64,000 bases of DNA from Planctomycetota bacterium. Its GTDB lineage: Bacteria > Planctomycetota > UBA1135. The DNA lies in the NCBI GenBank assembly GCA_002705055.1, contig PAHY01000018.1, forward strand, positions 42,963 to 106,962, read 5' to 3'. Positions 16,280 to 24,777 of the stretch are shown one piece after another. Position 1 is the first letter of the stretch, and the number at the start of each line of letters is the position of its first letter. Below the pieces are notes generated by a model. That model had not been told where the DNA came from. It worked only from the letters and a program-made list of their open reading frames with translations, and did not search any database. The position numbers and the translations under genes are program-made.

Positions 16280-17140
16280 TCAGCGCACGAAATCGAGCGG
16301 CGGCATCGCAGGGATGACACCCATATCGGCGGCGCGCTGCAGGAAGAGGCGGACCGACTCGCGGCCGTCGTCGCCGTAGTCGAGGGTGCGGTCGTTGACG
16401 TACATGCCGATGAACTCATCGGCCTGCTCGAGGCTGAGGTCGCGACCGAACTGCAGCGCGTACTCGACCGCTTCCTTGCGGTGCTCGAGGCCGTAGCGGA
16501 TCGAATCCTGCAGCAGCTTCGAGATGAAGGGGATCAGGTCGCCGTGGTCGCGGCGCACCGTGTTGCCGCCGAGCGGCAGCGGCAGTCCGCCCGTCTCCTT
16601 GCCCCACCAGACACCCAGGTCGTCGAGCAGCACGAGGCCCAGCTCCTGAAAGGTCAGCTGACCTTCGTGGATCAGCACGCCGGCGTCGAACTTGCCCTCG
16701 GCCACCGCGGCCGGGATCTGATCGAACTCGACGATGTCGTAGTCGTACTCGCCGATCCGCATCTGCGTGGCGAGGTGCGCCGAGGTCCATTCTCCCGGGA
16801 TGGCCAGGCGCTTGCCTTTGCCCTTCTGGAGCGCATCCAGCCCCATCTCTTCGCGGGCGACGATGCGCGGGCCGTAACCCTCGCCCATCGAGGCGCCGTG
16901 ATTGAGCAGCGCATACTTATCCGCCACGAAGGCATAACCGTGAATCGACACGGCCGTGATGTCGTACTCGCCCTTCAGCGCGCGCCGGTTCAGGGTCTCG
17001 ATGTCCTCGAGCTTGTGCTCGAAGTGCAGGCCGCCGCAATCCAGCTTGTCGGCAGCGAGCGCGTAGTGCATGAAGGCGTCATCCGGGTCGGGACTGTGGC
17101 CCAGGAGCAGCGTCTTCTCAGCGGTTTCCGGCGTCGACAT
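16280..17140 (-). CDS. mqnD: 1,4-dihydroxy-6-naphthoate synthase MqnD
   Basis: 286 residues. MqnD converts cyclic dehypoxanthinyl futalosine to 1,4-dihydroxy-6-naphthoate in the futalosine route to menaquinone. Signature blocks: LLLGHSPDPDDAFMHYAL at the N-terminus, EDIETLNRRALKGEYDITAVSIHGYA, the GEGYGPRIVARE strand, and LPLPLGGNTVRRD. Length and layout are normal for the periplasmic-binding-like fold of the family. The other mqn genes are not in the window. Start supported by TACAAT 14 bases upstream. Confidence 0.93.
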   Translation of the reverse strand: MSTPETAEKTLLLGHSPDPDDAFMHYALAADKLDCGGLHFEHKLEDIETLNRRALKGEYDITAVSIHGYAFVADKYALLNHGASMGEGYGPRIVAREEMGLDALQKGKGKRLAIPGEWTSAHLATQMRIGEYDYDIVEFDQIPAAVAEGKFDAGVLIHEGQLTFQELGLVLLDDLGVWWGKETGGLPLPLGGNTVRRDHGDLIPFISKLLQDSIRYGLEHRKEAVEYALQFGRDLSLEQADEFIGMYVNDRTLDYGDDGRESVRLFLQRAADMGVIPAMPPLDFVR

Positions 17141-17148
17141 GGTGGAAG

Positions 17149-17171
17149 ATTGTAGGACAGAGTTTTACAAA
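17149..17171. promoter_or_regulatory. Divergent -10 elements (mqnD / ferredoxin reductase)
   Basis: TACAAT on the minus strand (17154-17149) is 14 bases before the mqnD ATG, and TACAAA on the plus strand (17166-17171) is 14 bases before the ATG at 17180. Only 39 bases separate the two genes, so both transcripts would carry almost no leader. Confidence 0.5.
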
Positions 17172-17179
17172 GGTCGCGC

Positions 17180-18028
17180 ATGAACGCTCGCCCCCGACGT
17201 GACCCCCGCGAAAAAATGACTCCGGCCCGGCTGGCCGGAAAGGAGCTCGTCCAGGGCAACGAGGCGCTGGCGGTGTTCACCGTTCAACCCCTGGAGGGCG
17301 AGGTCCCGGCCTTCGAGGCCGGCCAGTTCACCCGCCTGGCCTGGGAATGGGAGGGCGAGGTCGAGCAGCGCACCTACTCCATCGCCAGCGCCCCCGAGCA
17401 GACCGATGCGATGGAGTTCTACATCGTCGACACCCGGCTCGGGCTCGGCACCAGCCATCTGTTCAGCTTTCCGCTCGAGACCCCGCTCTGGATCGCCAAG
17501 CCGGTCGGGAAATTCACTTTTTCCAAGCACTGGGCGCCCCACCTGGCCCTGGTCGGCTCCGGCACTGGGGTCGCCCCCTACGTCGGCATGGTCCGCCACC
17601 TAGTCGACGAGGCGAAGGCCGGCCGCCGCACCCCGCAGGCGGTCTCGGTCTGGCACGGGGTCCGCTCCTCGATCGAGCTGGGCTACCGCGAGGAGTTCGA
17701 AGCCCTTGAACGCGAGGCGCCCTTCCCCTTCTATTACATGCCCTGCGTCAGCCGTCACCACGACGAGCCGGACTTCGACCGTGAGAAGGTCAACCGCGGC
17801 CGCGTGAACGAGATCCTGGCCAAGACCCTGGGCCTGGCCGTCTCCGACGACCCGCGCGGCATCGAGTTCGCCGAGCGCATCGACCCCGAAGCCTTGCGCG
17901 CCAGCCTGCCCGACAGCGAGGACAGCCTGATTCTGCTGTGCGGCAACCCGGCCATGATCGACGCATTCGAGGGGGTCGCCGACGGAACTTCGTGGGCAGA
18001 CCGCACGGTTTACGAACGCTGGTGGTAA
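17180..18028 (+). CDS. Ferredoxin/flavodoxin--NADP+ reductase
   Basis: 282 residues. An FNR-type flavoprotein moving electrons between NADPH and ferredoxin or flavodoxin. FAD-binding residues are seen in RTYSIASAP, the NADP-binding turn in LALVGSGTGVAPYVGM, and the later CGNPAMID block; it ends in VYERWW, where FNRs carry a terminal aromatic residue over the flavin. The first of a plus-strand run reaching 23354, though its functional tie to the sugar genes downstream is uncertain. Confidence 0.88.
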   Translation: MNARPRRDPREKMTPARLAGKELVQGNEALAVFTVQPLEGEVPAFEAGQFTRLAWEWEGEVEQRTYSIASAPEQTDAMEFYIVDTRLGLGTSHLFSFPLETPLWIAKPVGKFTFSKHWAPHLALVGSGTGVAPYVGMVRHLVDEAKAGRRTPQAVSVWHGVRSSIELGYREEFEALEREAPFPFYYMPCVSRHHDEPDFDREKVNRGRVNEILAKTLGLAVSDDPRGIEFAERIDPEALRASLPDSEDSLILLCGNPAMIDAFEGVADGTSWADRTVYERWW

Positions 18029-18033
18029 TGCGC

Positions 18034-18039
18034 TACGAT
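18034..18039 (+). promoter_or_regulatory. -10 element of DUF1080 gene
   Basis: TACGAT overlaps an in-frame ATG at 18038 and would place the transcript start near 18046. That excludes the ATG at 18038 as the start and supports the one at 18062. Confidence 0.4.
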
Positions 18040-18061
18040 GCTTGCCCGAATCCGGACAAGC

Positions 18062-18652
18062 ATGCGCTCCCTCCTCTCGATGCTCCTCCTTCTGGCCGCC
18101 CCGGCGTGCCAGTCCATGAACGACTCCGGCAGCGACTGGCAGGTGCTGTTCGACGGCGATCCCGCAGGCTGGGCGATGGCTGGCCCCGGCGGCTTCCATG
18201 TCGACGGCGACACCATGACCGCGCACGGCGGAATGGGCCTGTACTGGTACACCCAGCAGGAGTTCGGCGACTTCCATCTGAAGTTCCAGTGGAAGGTCGC
18301 GGACAAGACCAACAACTCGGGCGTGTTCGTGCGCTTCCCGAACCCTGGCAATGATCCCTGGGTCGCGGTCAACGAAGGCTACGAGTTCCAGATCTGCGAC
18401 ACCGGCGGAGATGTCCACAACACCGGCTCCGCGTACAGCTTCCAGGGCGTGAGCCACATGCCGACCAAGGCCGTCGGCGAATGGAACACCTACGAGATCA
18501 TCGCGATCGGCGAGAGCTACACGATCAAGATCAACGGCGAAGTCGTCAACGAGTTCACCGGCGAGCGCGGTACGACCGGCTACATCGGCCTGCAGAACCA
18601 CGACGATGGTTCGCCGGTCGCATTCCGTAAGGTCAAAGTGCGCGCGCTGTAA
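18062..18652 (+). CDS. DUF1080 lipoprotein (3-keto-disaccharide hydrolase-like)
   Basis: 196 residues. The N-terminus MRSLLSMLLLLAAPAC is a short lipoprotein signal with Cys16 as the lipidated residue. The rest is one concanavalin-like jelly-roll domain of the PF06439 family: WQVLFDGDPAGWAM, GGFHVDGDTMTAHGGMGLYWY, FGDFHLKFQWKV, NNSGVFVRFP, YEFQICD, and GYIGLQNHDDGSPVAFRKVKVRAL. Members hydrolyse 3-keto-glycosides formed by Gfo/Idh-type oxidoreductases, matching the downstream genes. Acts outside the cytoplasmic membrane. Confidence 0.85.
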   Translation: MRSLLSMLLLLAAPACQSMNDSGSDWQVLFDGDPAGWAMAGPGGFHVDGDTMTAHGGMGLYWYTQQEFGDFHLKFQWKVADKTNNSGVFVRFPNPGNDPWVAVNEGYEFQICDTGGDVHNTGSAYSFQGVSHMPTKAVGEWNTYEIIAIGESYTIKINGEVVNEFTGERGTTGYIGLQNHDDGSPVAFRKVKVRAL

Positions 18653-20014
18653 ATGAGCACCACCGTGCTCGCCCCGACGCCGCCGGCGGTCAAGAGCCGC
18701 CTGTCGGTGATGATGTTCCTCCAGTACGCGATCTGGGGGGCATGGCTGCCGCTGCTCTGGCCCTTCCTCGCCAATGTGCGCGAGATGAGCGGTGAGCAGA
18801 TCGGCCACATGTTTGCTGTGGGCGCGGTGGGCGCGATCGTCTCGCCTTTCATCGCCGGCCAGATCGCGGACCGCTACTTCAACACCGAGAAGTTCCTGGG
18901 CATCAGCCATATTCTGGGTGGCGTCCTGGTCTGGCAGCTGGCGACCATCGACAGCTACAGCGGCTTCCTCGCTTTCTCGCTGCTGTACTCGCTGATCTAC
19001 TCGCCGACGCTGTCGCTGACGAACAGCCTCGCCTTCCACCACCTCGAGGACCGCGACCGGGACTTCGGCAAGGTGCGCGTCTGGGGCACGGTGGGTTGGA
19101 TCGTGGTCGGCATCTCGATCGGTCAGTGGCTGCTCTACAGCCACACGCCGGCGACCGGCACGGAGGCCGAGATCGCCATGGCGCAGTACGAAGGCATGGC
19201 CGATGCCTTCCGCCTGTCCGCCTTGCTGGGGATCGTGATGGGCGTCTTCTGCTTCACCCTTCCGGCGACTCCGCCGTCGCCGTCGGAGGAGAAGAACGCC
19301 GCGCTGGAAGCCATCGGCGAGGTCAAGTCGCAGCCGCTGCTGACCTTGTTCCTGCTCGCGGTGCCGGTCAGCTGCATCCACCAGTTCTACTTCGTGCACA
19401 CCGCGGAGTTCCTGGGCAAGTTCCAGAGCGGGGCGGCCGTGTGGCTCAATTCGATCTTCGGAGTCGGCGGCGGCGGCCTGATGACGATCGGCCAGATGTC
19501 TGAGATCCTGGTGCTCGCGGTGATCCCGCTGATCGCCAAGTCGGTCTCGCGCAAGAGCCTGCTGGCGGTCGGCCTGCTGGCTTACGGCCTGCGCATGCTG
19601 CTGTTCATGAATGGCGAGGCCTGGGGCACCGCCGCCGTGATGGTTGGGATCGCCCTGCACGGCCTGTGCTTCGGCTGCTTCATCTTCGTCGCCTTCATGA
19701 TCGTCGATGAAGAGACCACGCCCGACGTCCGCGCCAGCGCGCAGTCGCTGTTCAACCTGGTCATCATCGGGATTGGCATCATCGTCGGCTCGATGATCGC
19801 CGGCAGCGTGGCCAGCTGGGCCAGCGTGGTGCCGGTGTTCAGCGAGGCCGGCGCCCCAGTTTTGGGCGACGATGGCCTCCCGAAGATGGACATCGACTAC
19901 ACTCGGTTGTTCTCGGTGCCGATGTGGGCGAGCTTCGCCTGCCTGGTCGCCCTGCTGTTCTTCTACCCCCACCGTTCCCCGCGCCGCGGCGATTCCGCGG
20001 CCGAACTCTCCTGA
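18653..20014 (+). CDS. MFS transporter, nucleoside:H+ symporter-like
   Basis: 453 residues, about 12 membrane spans, with the layout of the NupG/XapB-type nucleoside symporters: LSVMMFLQYAIWGAWLPLL opens the first span, GQIADRYFNTEKFLGISHI is the cytoplasmic loop, and FGKVRVWGTVGWIVVGI the fifth span. In Planctomycetota and Verrucomicrobiota such transporters commonly accompany Gfo/Idh sugar genes, so a sugar-derived substrate is as likely as nucleosides. The ATG directly follows the TAA of the DUF1080 gene. Confidence 0.88.
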   Translation: MSTTVLAPTPPAVKSRLSVMMFLQYAIWGAWLPLLWPFLANVREMSGEQIGHMFAVGAVGAIVSPFIAGQIADRYFNTEKFLGISHILGGVLVWQLATIDSYSGFLAFSLLYSLIYSPTLSLTNSLAFHHLEDRDRDFGKVRVWGTVGWIVVGISIGQWLLYSHTPATGTEAEIAMAQYEGMADAFRLSALLGIVMGVFCFTLPATPPSPSEEKNAALEAIGEVKSQPLLTLFLLAVPVSCIHQFYFVHTAEFLGKFQSGAAVWLNSIFGVGGGGLMTIGQMSEILVLAVIPLIAKSVSRKSLLAVGLLAYGLRMLLFMNGEAWGTAAVMVGIALHGLCFGCFIFVAFMIVDEETTPDVRASAQSLFNLVIIGIGIIVGSMIAGSVASWASVVPVFSEAGAPVLGDDGLPKMDIDYTRLFSVPMWASFACLVALLFFYPHRSPRRGDSAAELS

Positions 20015-20015
20015 G

Positions 20016-21281
20016 ATGAGCTCCTCCCGTCGTCAATTCCTGAAGACCTCCGCTGGCGTCGCCGCCGCCGCTTCCGCGGCGAAGCCGATGTCCGCCGCCT
20101 CCTACCGCCGCATTCTGGGCGCCAATGATCGCATTCACATGGGCATCATCGGTGTCGGCGGCATGGGCACCGGGCACCTGCACGCCTTCTGCGATCTGAA
20201 GGCCAGCTCCAAGGTCGGCTACGACCTGGTGGCCGTCGCCGATGTCTGCCAGCCGAAGGTCGACAACGCCGTGCGCGCCGCCACGGAGAAGCAGCCGGGC
20301 GTCGAGGTGAAGGGCTACCGCGCGTACTCCGAGCTGCTCGCACGCGAGGACGTCGACTGCGTGCTGATCGCCACGCCGGAGCACCAGCACCACGTCAACG
20401 CCATGGACGCGATCGCGGCCGGCAAGGACGTCTACCTCGAGAAGCCGATGACCCTGCGCCTCGAGCACGCCTTCGAGCTGCGCGAAGTGGTCAAGAACAG
20501 CGATCGGGTGTTCTGCGTCGGTACGCAGAAGATGGCGCTGTCCAAGTTCCGTGACGCGCGCAAGCTGATCGCGGAAGGCGAGATCGGCAAGCCGGTCTGG
20601 TCGCAGACCAGCTACTGCCGCAACTCGACGACGGGCGAGTGGAACTACTACCGCATCGACCCCAACTGGAAGCCCGGCGAGAACCTGGACTGGAATGAGT
20701 GGCTGGGCTGGATGGGCCCGCGCGACTGGGATCCGAAGGTCTACGCCCGCTGGCGTCGCTACAAGGATTTCTCCACCGGCATTGTCGGCGACCTGCTGGT
20801 CCACCAAATGACCCCGGTCATGTTCGCGCTCGACGCCGACTGGCCTACGCGCGTCACCTCGCACGGTTTCCACCACATCGACAAGGACATGGAGAACCAT
20901 GACCAGGTCAACATGTCGGTGCAGTTCGCCGACGGCCACACCATGATCGTCGCCGGCTCGACCTGCAATGAGATCGGCCTTGAGACGATGATCCGCGGTC
21001 ACGAAGGCACGCTCTACCTGAACGGCACCAACTGTGTTATGAAGCCCGAGCGGCTGTTCGTGGACGAGCGCGAGCCGATGGACATCCCGGCCCGTCAGGT
21101 CCACGACCACAACATGCTGCGCATGGACTGGATGGAGGCCGTCAGCGAGCGCCGCGAGCCGTTCAGCTCGGTCGAGCTGGGCACCAAGGTCGTGGTCGCC
21201 GTCGACCTCGCCACCCGCTCGATGTGGGACGGCCGGGCCTGGGGCTTCGACCCGGACACGATGACGGCCAAGCCGCTCTAG
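20016..21281 (+). CDS. Gfo/Idh/MocA oxidoreductase, Tat-exported
   Basis: 421 residues. The N-terminus SSRRQFLKTSAGVAAAAS is a twin-arginine signal. NAD(P) fold: HMGIIGVGGMGTGHL; the catalytic-type lysine is in YLEKPMTLRLEHA, and the C-terminal alpha/beta domain contains GDLLVHQMTPVMFAL. Family members oxidise or epimerise sugars and cyclitols with tightly bound nucleotide, and exported ones act in the periplasm. It starts 1 base after the transporter's stop. With the DUF1080 lipoprotein it fits a 3-keto-glycoside pathway (inference from co-occurrence). Confidence 0.9.
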   Translation: MSSSRRQFLKTSAGVAAAASAAKPMSAASYRRILGANDRIHMGIIGVGGMGTGHLHAFCDLKASSKVGYDLVAVADVCQPKVDNAVRAATEKQPGVEVKGYRAYSELLAREDVDCVLIATPEHQHHVNAMDAIAAGKDVYLEKPMTLRLEHAFELREVVKNSDRVFCVGTQKMALSKFRDARKLIAEGEIGKPVWSQTSYCRNSTTGEWNYYRIDPNWKPGENLDWNEWLGWMGPRDWDPKVYARWRRYKDFSTGIVGDLLVHQMTPVMFALDADWPTRVTSHGFHHIDKDMENHDQVNMSVQFADGHTMIVAGSTCNEIGLETMIRGHEGTLYLNGTNCVMKPERLFVDEREPMDIPARQVHDHNMLRMDWMEAVSERREPFSSVELGTKVVVAVDLATRSMWDGRAWGFDPDTMTAKPL

Positions 21282-21306
21282 TCCGCTGGCCGGCGCCGCC
21301 TCTCCG

Positions 21307-22134
21307 GTGAGCGAACCGGTCCTCTACGGGCTCGACGCCATGCGCACCTGCTTTGAGCTGGTGCTGCACGGCGCCGAGCCCGCGCTGCTTTCCGCCGCGG
21401 CCGCCGAGGCCCTGGAGGAGATTCGCGCTGCCGAGGCGCAGCTCTCGATCTTCCGCGCCGACAGCTGGCTGACCCGGCTGAATCTCGACGCGGCGAGCGG
21501 CGAAGCGGTGCGCGTTCCGGCGCCGCTCCACGCGCTGCTGCGGGTCTGCGCCGCGGTCCACGCGGCCTCCGAAGGAGCCTTTGACCCCTGCACCGGTCCC
21601 CTGCTCGACGCCCAGCAGCTGCGTGAGCAGCCGGGGATCTGGTCGGAGGCCGCGCGCCCGGGTGGCCGCTTCAGCGAGATCGAGCTGCTGCCCGAGAGCC
21701 GCGTGCGCTTCCGTCGACCGGGGATGCAGCTCGACCTCGGCGGCATCGGCAAAGGCTGGGCCCTGGACCGCGCAGCCGAGCTGCTGCGCGAGGCCGGCGT
21801 CCCCTCCGCGCTGCTGCACGGCGGGAGCTCGACGGTGCTCAGTTTCGGGCCGAGCTTTGCTTTCGCCGGCCGCCCGGCCCACCGTCAAGGCTGGCAGATC
21901 GGCATCGAACCGCATGCGGGCGTGCTGCTCCAGGACGCGGCCTTGTCCGTCTCGGCCAGCCGCCCAAATAGCCGCCGCCCGCGCGGCCATGTGATCGACC
22001 CGCAGCAGGGTCAGCCGTTAAGATCAACCGCGACCGCCGCGGTGATCGCGCCGAGCGCCACGCTCGCCGACGCCTGGTCCACCGCGCTGCTGGTTCAAAG
22101 CGGCACCCCCTTCAGCTGGAAGAGTCTCCTGTGA
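21307..22134 (+). CDS. apbE: FAD:protein FMN transferase (ApbE family)
   Basis: 275 residues from a GTG start; somewhat shorter than ApbE proteins with a lipoprotein signal, and none is seen here. Motifs: AEAQLSIFRADSWLTRLN, GAFDPCTGPLLD, MQLDLGGIGKGWALDRA (the DxGGxxKG motif), and ALLHGGSSTVLSFG. ApbE attaches FMN to threonines of target proteins. Its GTG-TGA overlap with the next gene (GTGA at 22131) implies coupling to the second Gfo/Idh protein, an unusual partner since that family uses nicotinamide rather than covalent flavin. Confidence 0.88.
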   Translation: MSEPVLYGLDAMRTCFELVLHGAEPALLSAAAAEALEEIRAAEAQLSIFRADSWLTRLNLDAASGEAVRVPAPLHALLRVCAAVHAASEGAFDPCTGPLLDAQQLREQPGIWSEAARPGGRFSEIELLPESRVRFRRPGMQLDLGGIGKGWALDRAAELLREAGVPSALLHGGSSTVLSFGPSFAFAGRPAHRQGWQIGIEPHAGVLLQDAALSVSASRPNSRRPRGHVIDPQQGQPLRSTATAAVIAPSATLADAWSTALLVQSGTPFSWKSLL

Positions 22135-23354
22135 CCCTCGATCGACGCGATTTCCTGCGCTCGGGCGCTGCCGGCATGGCAGCCCTGGCCTTCACTCCCG
22201 CCCTCGAGGCCCTGTTCCCGCGCGCCCCGCGCGGCGAGACTCTCAAGCTGGGCGTCATCGGCACGGGCACGCAGGGCTGCAACGCCCTGGAAGAGCTCGC
22301 CACCATCGAAGGCTGCGCCGTCGTCGCCATCGCCGACGTCGATCCGGGCCGTCGCAACCGCGGCAAGCGCCGCGCGCCGGATGCCACGATTTACGAGAGC
22401 GGCGCCGCCCTGCTCGATGCCGGCGGCATCGACGCGGTGGTGATCGCGGCGTCGACCTTCGCTCACCGCGAGCTCGCGGAGCAGGCGCTGGCCAAGAAGA
22501 TCAAGGTCTACCTCGAGGCGCCGCTGGCCCACAACGAGGCCGATGCGTCGGCGATCGCCGCCGCCTGCTTTGAGGACGGCGCCTGGCTGACCGCCGGCTT
22601 CACCGCCAACACCAACCCGGTCTACAAGCGAGCGCGCGACGTCTTCCAGTCTGGGGCGCTGCGCAACCTGGTCTCGCTGCGCTCGCACTGGCGGCGCAAG
22701 CTGTCGTGGAAGGCCGCGGCTCCCACGCCGGACCGCGAGCAGGCGCTGTCCTGGAAGATCGACCCGAAGCGCAGCGCCGGAATCTGCGGCGAGATCGCCA
22801 GCCACCACGTCCACACCATGCGCTGGTTCACCGGCAAGTCGCCGTGGAGCGTGCGCGGCTGGGGCGGCATTCGTCTGTGGCAGAACGGAACCGAGCTTCC
22901 GGACACCGTGCAGCTTGAGTTCGGCTGGGACGGCGAACTGCGCTGCCAGCAGGAGCTCACCCTCGCCAGCTCGATCGGCGGCGAAGAGCTCGAGGTCTCC
23001 GGCACGCACGGCACCATCCGCCTCGCCGGCCGCCACGCCTGGCTGTTCAAAGAGCCCGACGCCGCCACCCAGGGCTGGGAGGTCTACGCGCACCGCGAAC
23101 GCTTCCACCAGGACGAGGGCTACGTGCTGCTCGCCAACGCCACCAAGCTGGCCGCCCAAGGCAAGCTGCAGGCCGGCGCCGGCCTCCCCCACACGGAACT
23201 CTGGTACGCCCTGCAGGCTTTCGTCACCGCAGCCGTCGAGGACGCCGAGCCGCCGTGCCCGATTCAGGATGCGATGCCGTCGACCACGGCGGGGATTAAG
23301 GCCGCGGAGTCGGTGGTGACGGGTGAGGAAGCGTTGTTGGGTTTTGTGGGGTAG
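22131..23354 (+). CDS. Gfo/Idh/MocA-like protein, Tat signal, altered active site
   Basis: 407 residues from GTG. TLDRRDFLRSGAAGMAALAF is a twin-arginine signal; LKLGVIGTGTQGCNALEEL is the nucleotide fold. At the position of the family EKP motif it reads YLEAPLAHN, so the lysine that usually takes part in catalysis is an alanine. The GEIASHHVHTMRWF block of the C-terminal domain is kept with histidines. It may be catalytically changed or act as a binding partner of the first copy. The gene ends GTGGGGTAG, and hairpin element 1 begins 16 bases later. Confidence 0.82.
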   Translation: MTLDRRDFLRSGAAGMAALAFTPALEALFPRAPRGETLKLGVIGTGTQGCNALEELATIEGCAVVAIADVDPGRRNRGKRRAPDATIYESGAALLDAGGIDAVVIAASTFAHRELAEQALAKKIKVYLEAPLAHNEADASAIAAACFEDGAWLTAGFTANTNPVYKRARDVFQSGALRNLVSLRSHWRRKLSWKAAAPTPDREQALSWKIDPKRSAGICGEIASHHVHTMRWFTGKSPWSVRGWGGIRLWQNGTELPDTVQLEFGWDGELRCQQELTLASSIGGEELEVSGTHGTIRLAGRHAWLFKEPDAATQGWEVYAHRERFHQDEGYVLLANATKLAAQGKLQAGAGLPHTELWYALQAFVTAAVEDAEPPCPIQDAMPSTTAGIKAAESVVTGEEALLGFVG

Positions 23355-23370
23355 TGGGTTCTTGTGGAGC

Positions 23371-23453
23371 GGCGTGCGGGATGCTCGCGACGTTCGCTTC
23401 GCTGCACGCTGCGCGTGCAGAGGCGCTCACTTTGCGCGAGCATCCCGCACGCC
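23371..23453 (+). repeat. Hairpin element copy 1 (3' of Gfo/Idh gene)
   Basis: 83 bp: a 19-base arm (23371-23389) perfectly complementary to 23435-23453, enclosing a 45-bp core (23390-23434). The core reads ACGTTCGCTTCGCTGC, an 11-base self-complementary tip (ACGC TGC GCGT), then GCAGAGGCGCTCACTTTG. It begins 16 bases after the TAG of the gene upstream. No T-run follows, so it is not a textbook intrinsic terminator, although a transcript would fold very stably. Bases 23454-23599 between copies 1 and 2 show no other feature. Confidence 0.9.
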
Positions 23454-23599
23454 TCACCCCTGAGCCCTCATCTACACGACCCCACGACGCACCCCAAGCG
23501 AGCCTCCACTGCCTGCGGCCATTCTCGGCACACTCAGAGTTCCCCTACCAGCAGCAGGACTCCGCCTTCGACCTGAACGAAGGCGCCCAGACTGAGGTC

Positions 23600-23686
23600 G
23601 TGAGCCGCGCATGATGTGCGCAAAGCGAGCGCCTCTGCCGGCGAAGCCGGCAGCGAAGCGAGCGTCGCACATCATGCGCGGCTCAC
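23600..23686 (-). repeat. Hairpin element copy 2 (3' of kinase gene)
   Basis: 87 bp in the opposite orientation to copy 1: 21-base perfect arms (23600-23620 and 23666-23686) of unrelated sequence, and a 45-bp core (23621-23665) that on the minus strand begins ACGCTCGCTTCGCTGC and ends GCAGAGGCGCTCGCTTTG, with tip CGGC TTC GCCG. It lies 13 bases after the TAG of the minus-strand kinase gene, so relative to its gene it has the same orientation as copy 1. Confidence 0.9.
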
Positions 23687-23699
23687 CCCATCACCCCGC

Positions 23700-24632
23700 C
23701 TACTTCAGAAGAAAATCTTCCAGATCCAACCGCAGCTCCGAGAGTCCATACGACTCATCAGCAAGCGCTCGGTAGACGACGCGGTCAAACTCGACCGGGC
23801 AGCGTGAGTTGAGTTCACGCGGCTTCGGGAAGGAGAGGTACAGCGACAGCAGCAGATCCTGCTCTTCCGCCTCGGCCGCGGACTGGGCGCAGCCGGCGTA
23901 GCGGAAAGGGACCTGCTCGAAGGGCAGGGCGCCGGTCAGCAGCTCGTAGAGCATGATCGCGACGGCGTGCACATCGGCCTGCGCATCGCGGCGCAGGAAG
24001 GGGTTGTACCAGGGGGTCGTGACAACCAGATCCGGGCGGTGCAGCAGCGGCACCGGATCCAGCAGGGTGACTTTGCCGTCCTTGCCGATGATCACGTTCT
24101 CCGGCTTGACGTCGCCGTGGCACGGCCAGCCCAACGCCTGGATCCGTTCCAGCACGTAGGCCAGTTCGACCATCCAGGTCAGCTTGACCCCCTCCAGCGA
24201 ACGGATGCGCTGGCGCAGGGTCGACCCTTCGATCGCCTCCATCACGAGCACGGGCCGCCCCGCCACGCGCTCCACCCCGACCAGCTTCGGCAGCCCCTTG
24301 CCGTCTGCTTGCTCGAGGAGTTTGGCCTCACGCCACAGTTGATCGTCCACTTCCGAGGCGTCGAGCACCTCGGCGCGCGCCCCGTCGACCGGATCGAGGA
24401 ACATCGCCTCCGCGGGCGTCTCGTCGGGGCTGATCCCACTCGGACGCCGCTCGGCCGTGATCTCGCGGAAACGGCGCAGCGTGCAGCCGCCGCCCGAGTC
24501 ATCGCCCATCTTCAGGGCGACCCGGTTGCCTTGGTCATCCACGGCTTCGAAGACCTGGGCGAAGGCGCCCCGGCCGAGAAAACCGGTGATTTCGAAGCGG
24601 CCAATGGTCTGGCCAGTAAGGATCTGCAGCAT
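23700..24632 (-). CDS. Atypical protein kinase-like protein
   Basis: 310 residues, a lone kinase fold without membrane segment. FLGRGAFAQVFEA is the glycine loop and NRVALKMG the lysine strand; the catalytic loop is HGDVKPENVII (HGD in place of HRD, as in several bacterial kinases). The metal-binding DFG is replaced by DPV (KVTLLDPVPLL), and no APE motif is obvious, so activity may be altered. An extra about 45-residue insert after the lysine (about 50-95) is unlike standard PknB proteins. The start is the ATG just before the kinase fold; further upstream codons are not kinase-like. Confidence 0.7.
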   Translation of the reverse strand: MLQILTGQTIGRFEITGFLGRGAFAQVFEAVDDQGNRVALKMGDDSGGGCTLRRFREITAERRPSGISPDETPAEAMFLDPVDGARAEVLDASEVDDQLWREAKLLEQADGKGLPKLVGVERVAGRPVLVMEAIEGSTLRQRIRSLEGVKLTWMVELAYVLERIQALGWPCHGDVKPENVIIGKDGKVTLLDPVPLLHRPDLVVTTPWYNPFLRRDAQADVHAVAIMLYELLTGALPFEQVPFRYAGCAQSAAEAEEQDLLLSLYLSFPKPRELNSRCPVEFDRVVYRALADESYGLSELRLDLEDFLLK

Positions 24633-24748
24633 GGGGGGTTGGAGGAGGCGTAGACCCTGGGAACCATCGGCCGTTTCCCTCGCGCAGCTTGAGCGCAGCG
24701 TGGGGCGGTCCGGACAGGCGGTTCCGGGCGAGGATGGCCTCGGGCTCG

Positions 24749-24754
24749 TAGAAT
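24749..24754 (+). promoter_or_regulatory. -10 element of methionine aminopeptidase gene
   Basis: TAGAAT, predicted start near 24761, giving a 17-base leader before the ATG at 24778. It is the only strong hexamer in the 145-base divergent gap. Confidence 0.45.
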
Positions 24755-24777
24755 GAAGGGCTGCCCGAGGCAGATTC

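Noticed and set aside
18038..18061. Upstream ATG for the DUF1080 lipoprotein
   Set aside because: The codon lies inside the likely -10 hexamer TACGAT, and the downstream ATG gives a better lipoprotein signal.
17600..19972. Long minus-strand open frame opposite the ferredoxin reductase, DUF1080 and MFS genes
   Set aside because: Its sequence is histidine, arginine and aspartate rich with no recognisable motif, as expected for the antisense of high-GC3 genes; the plus-strand proteins are well-known families.
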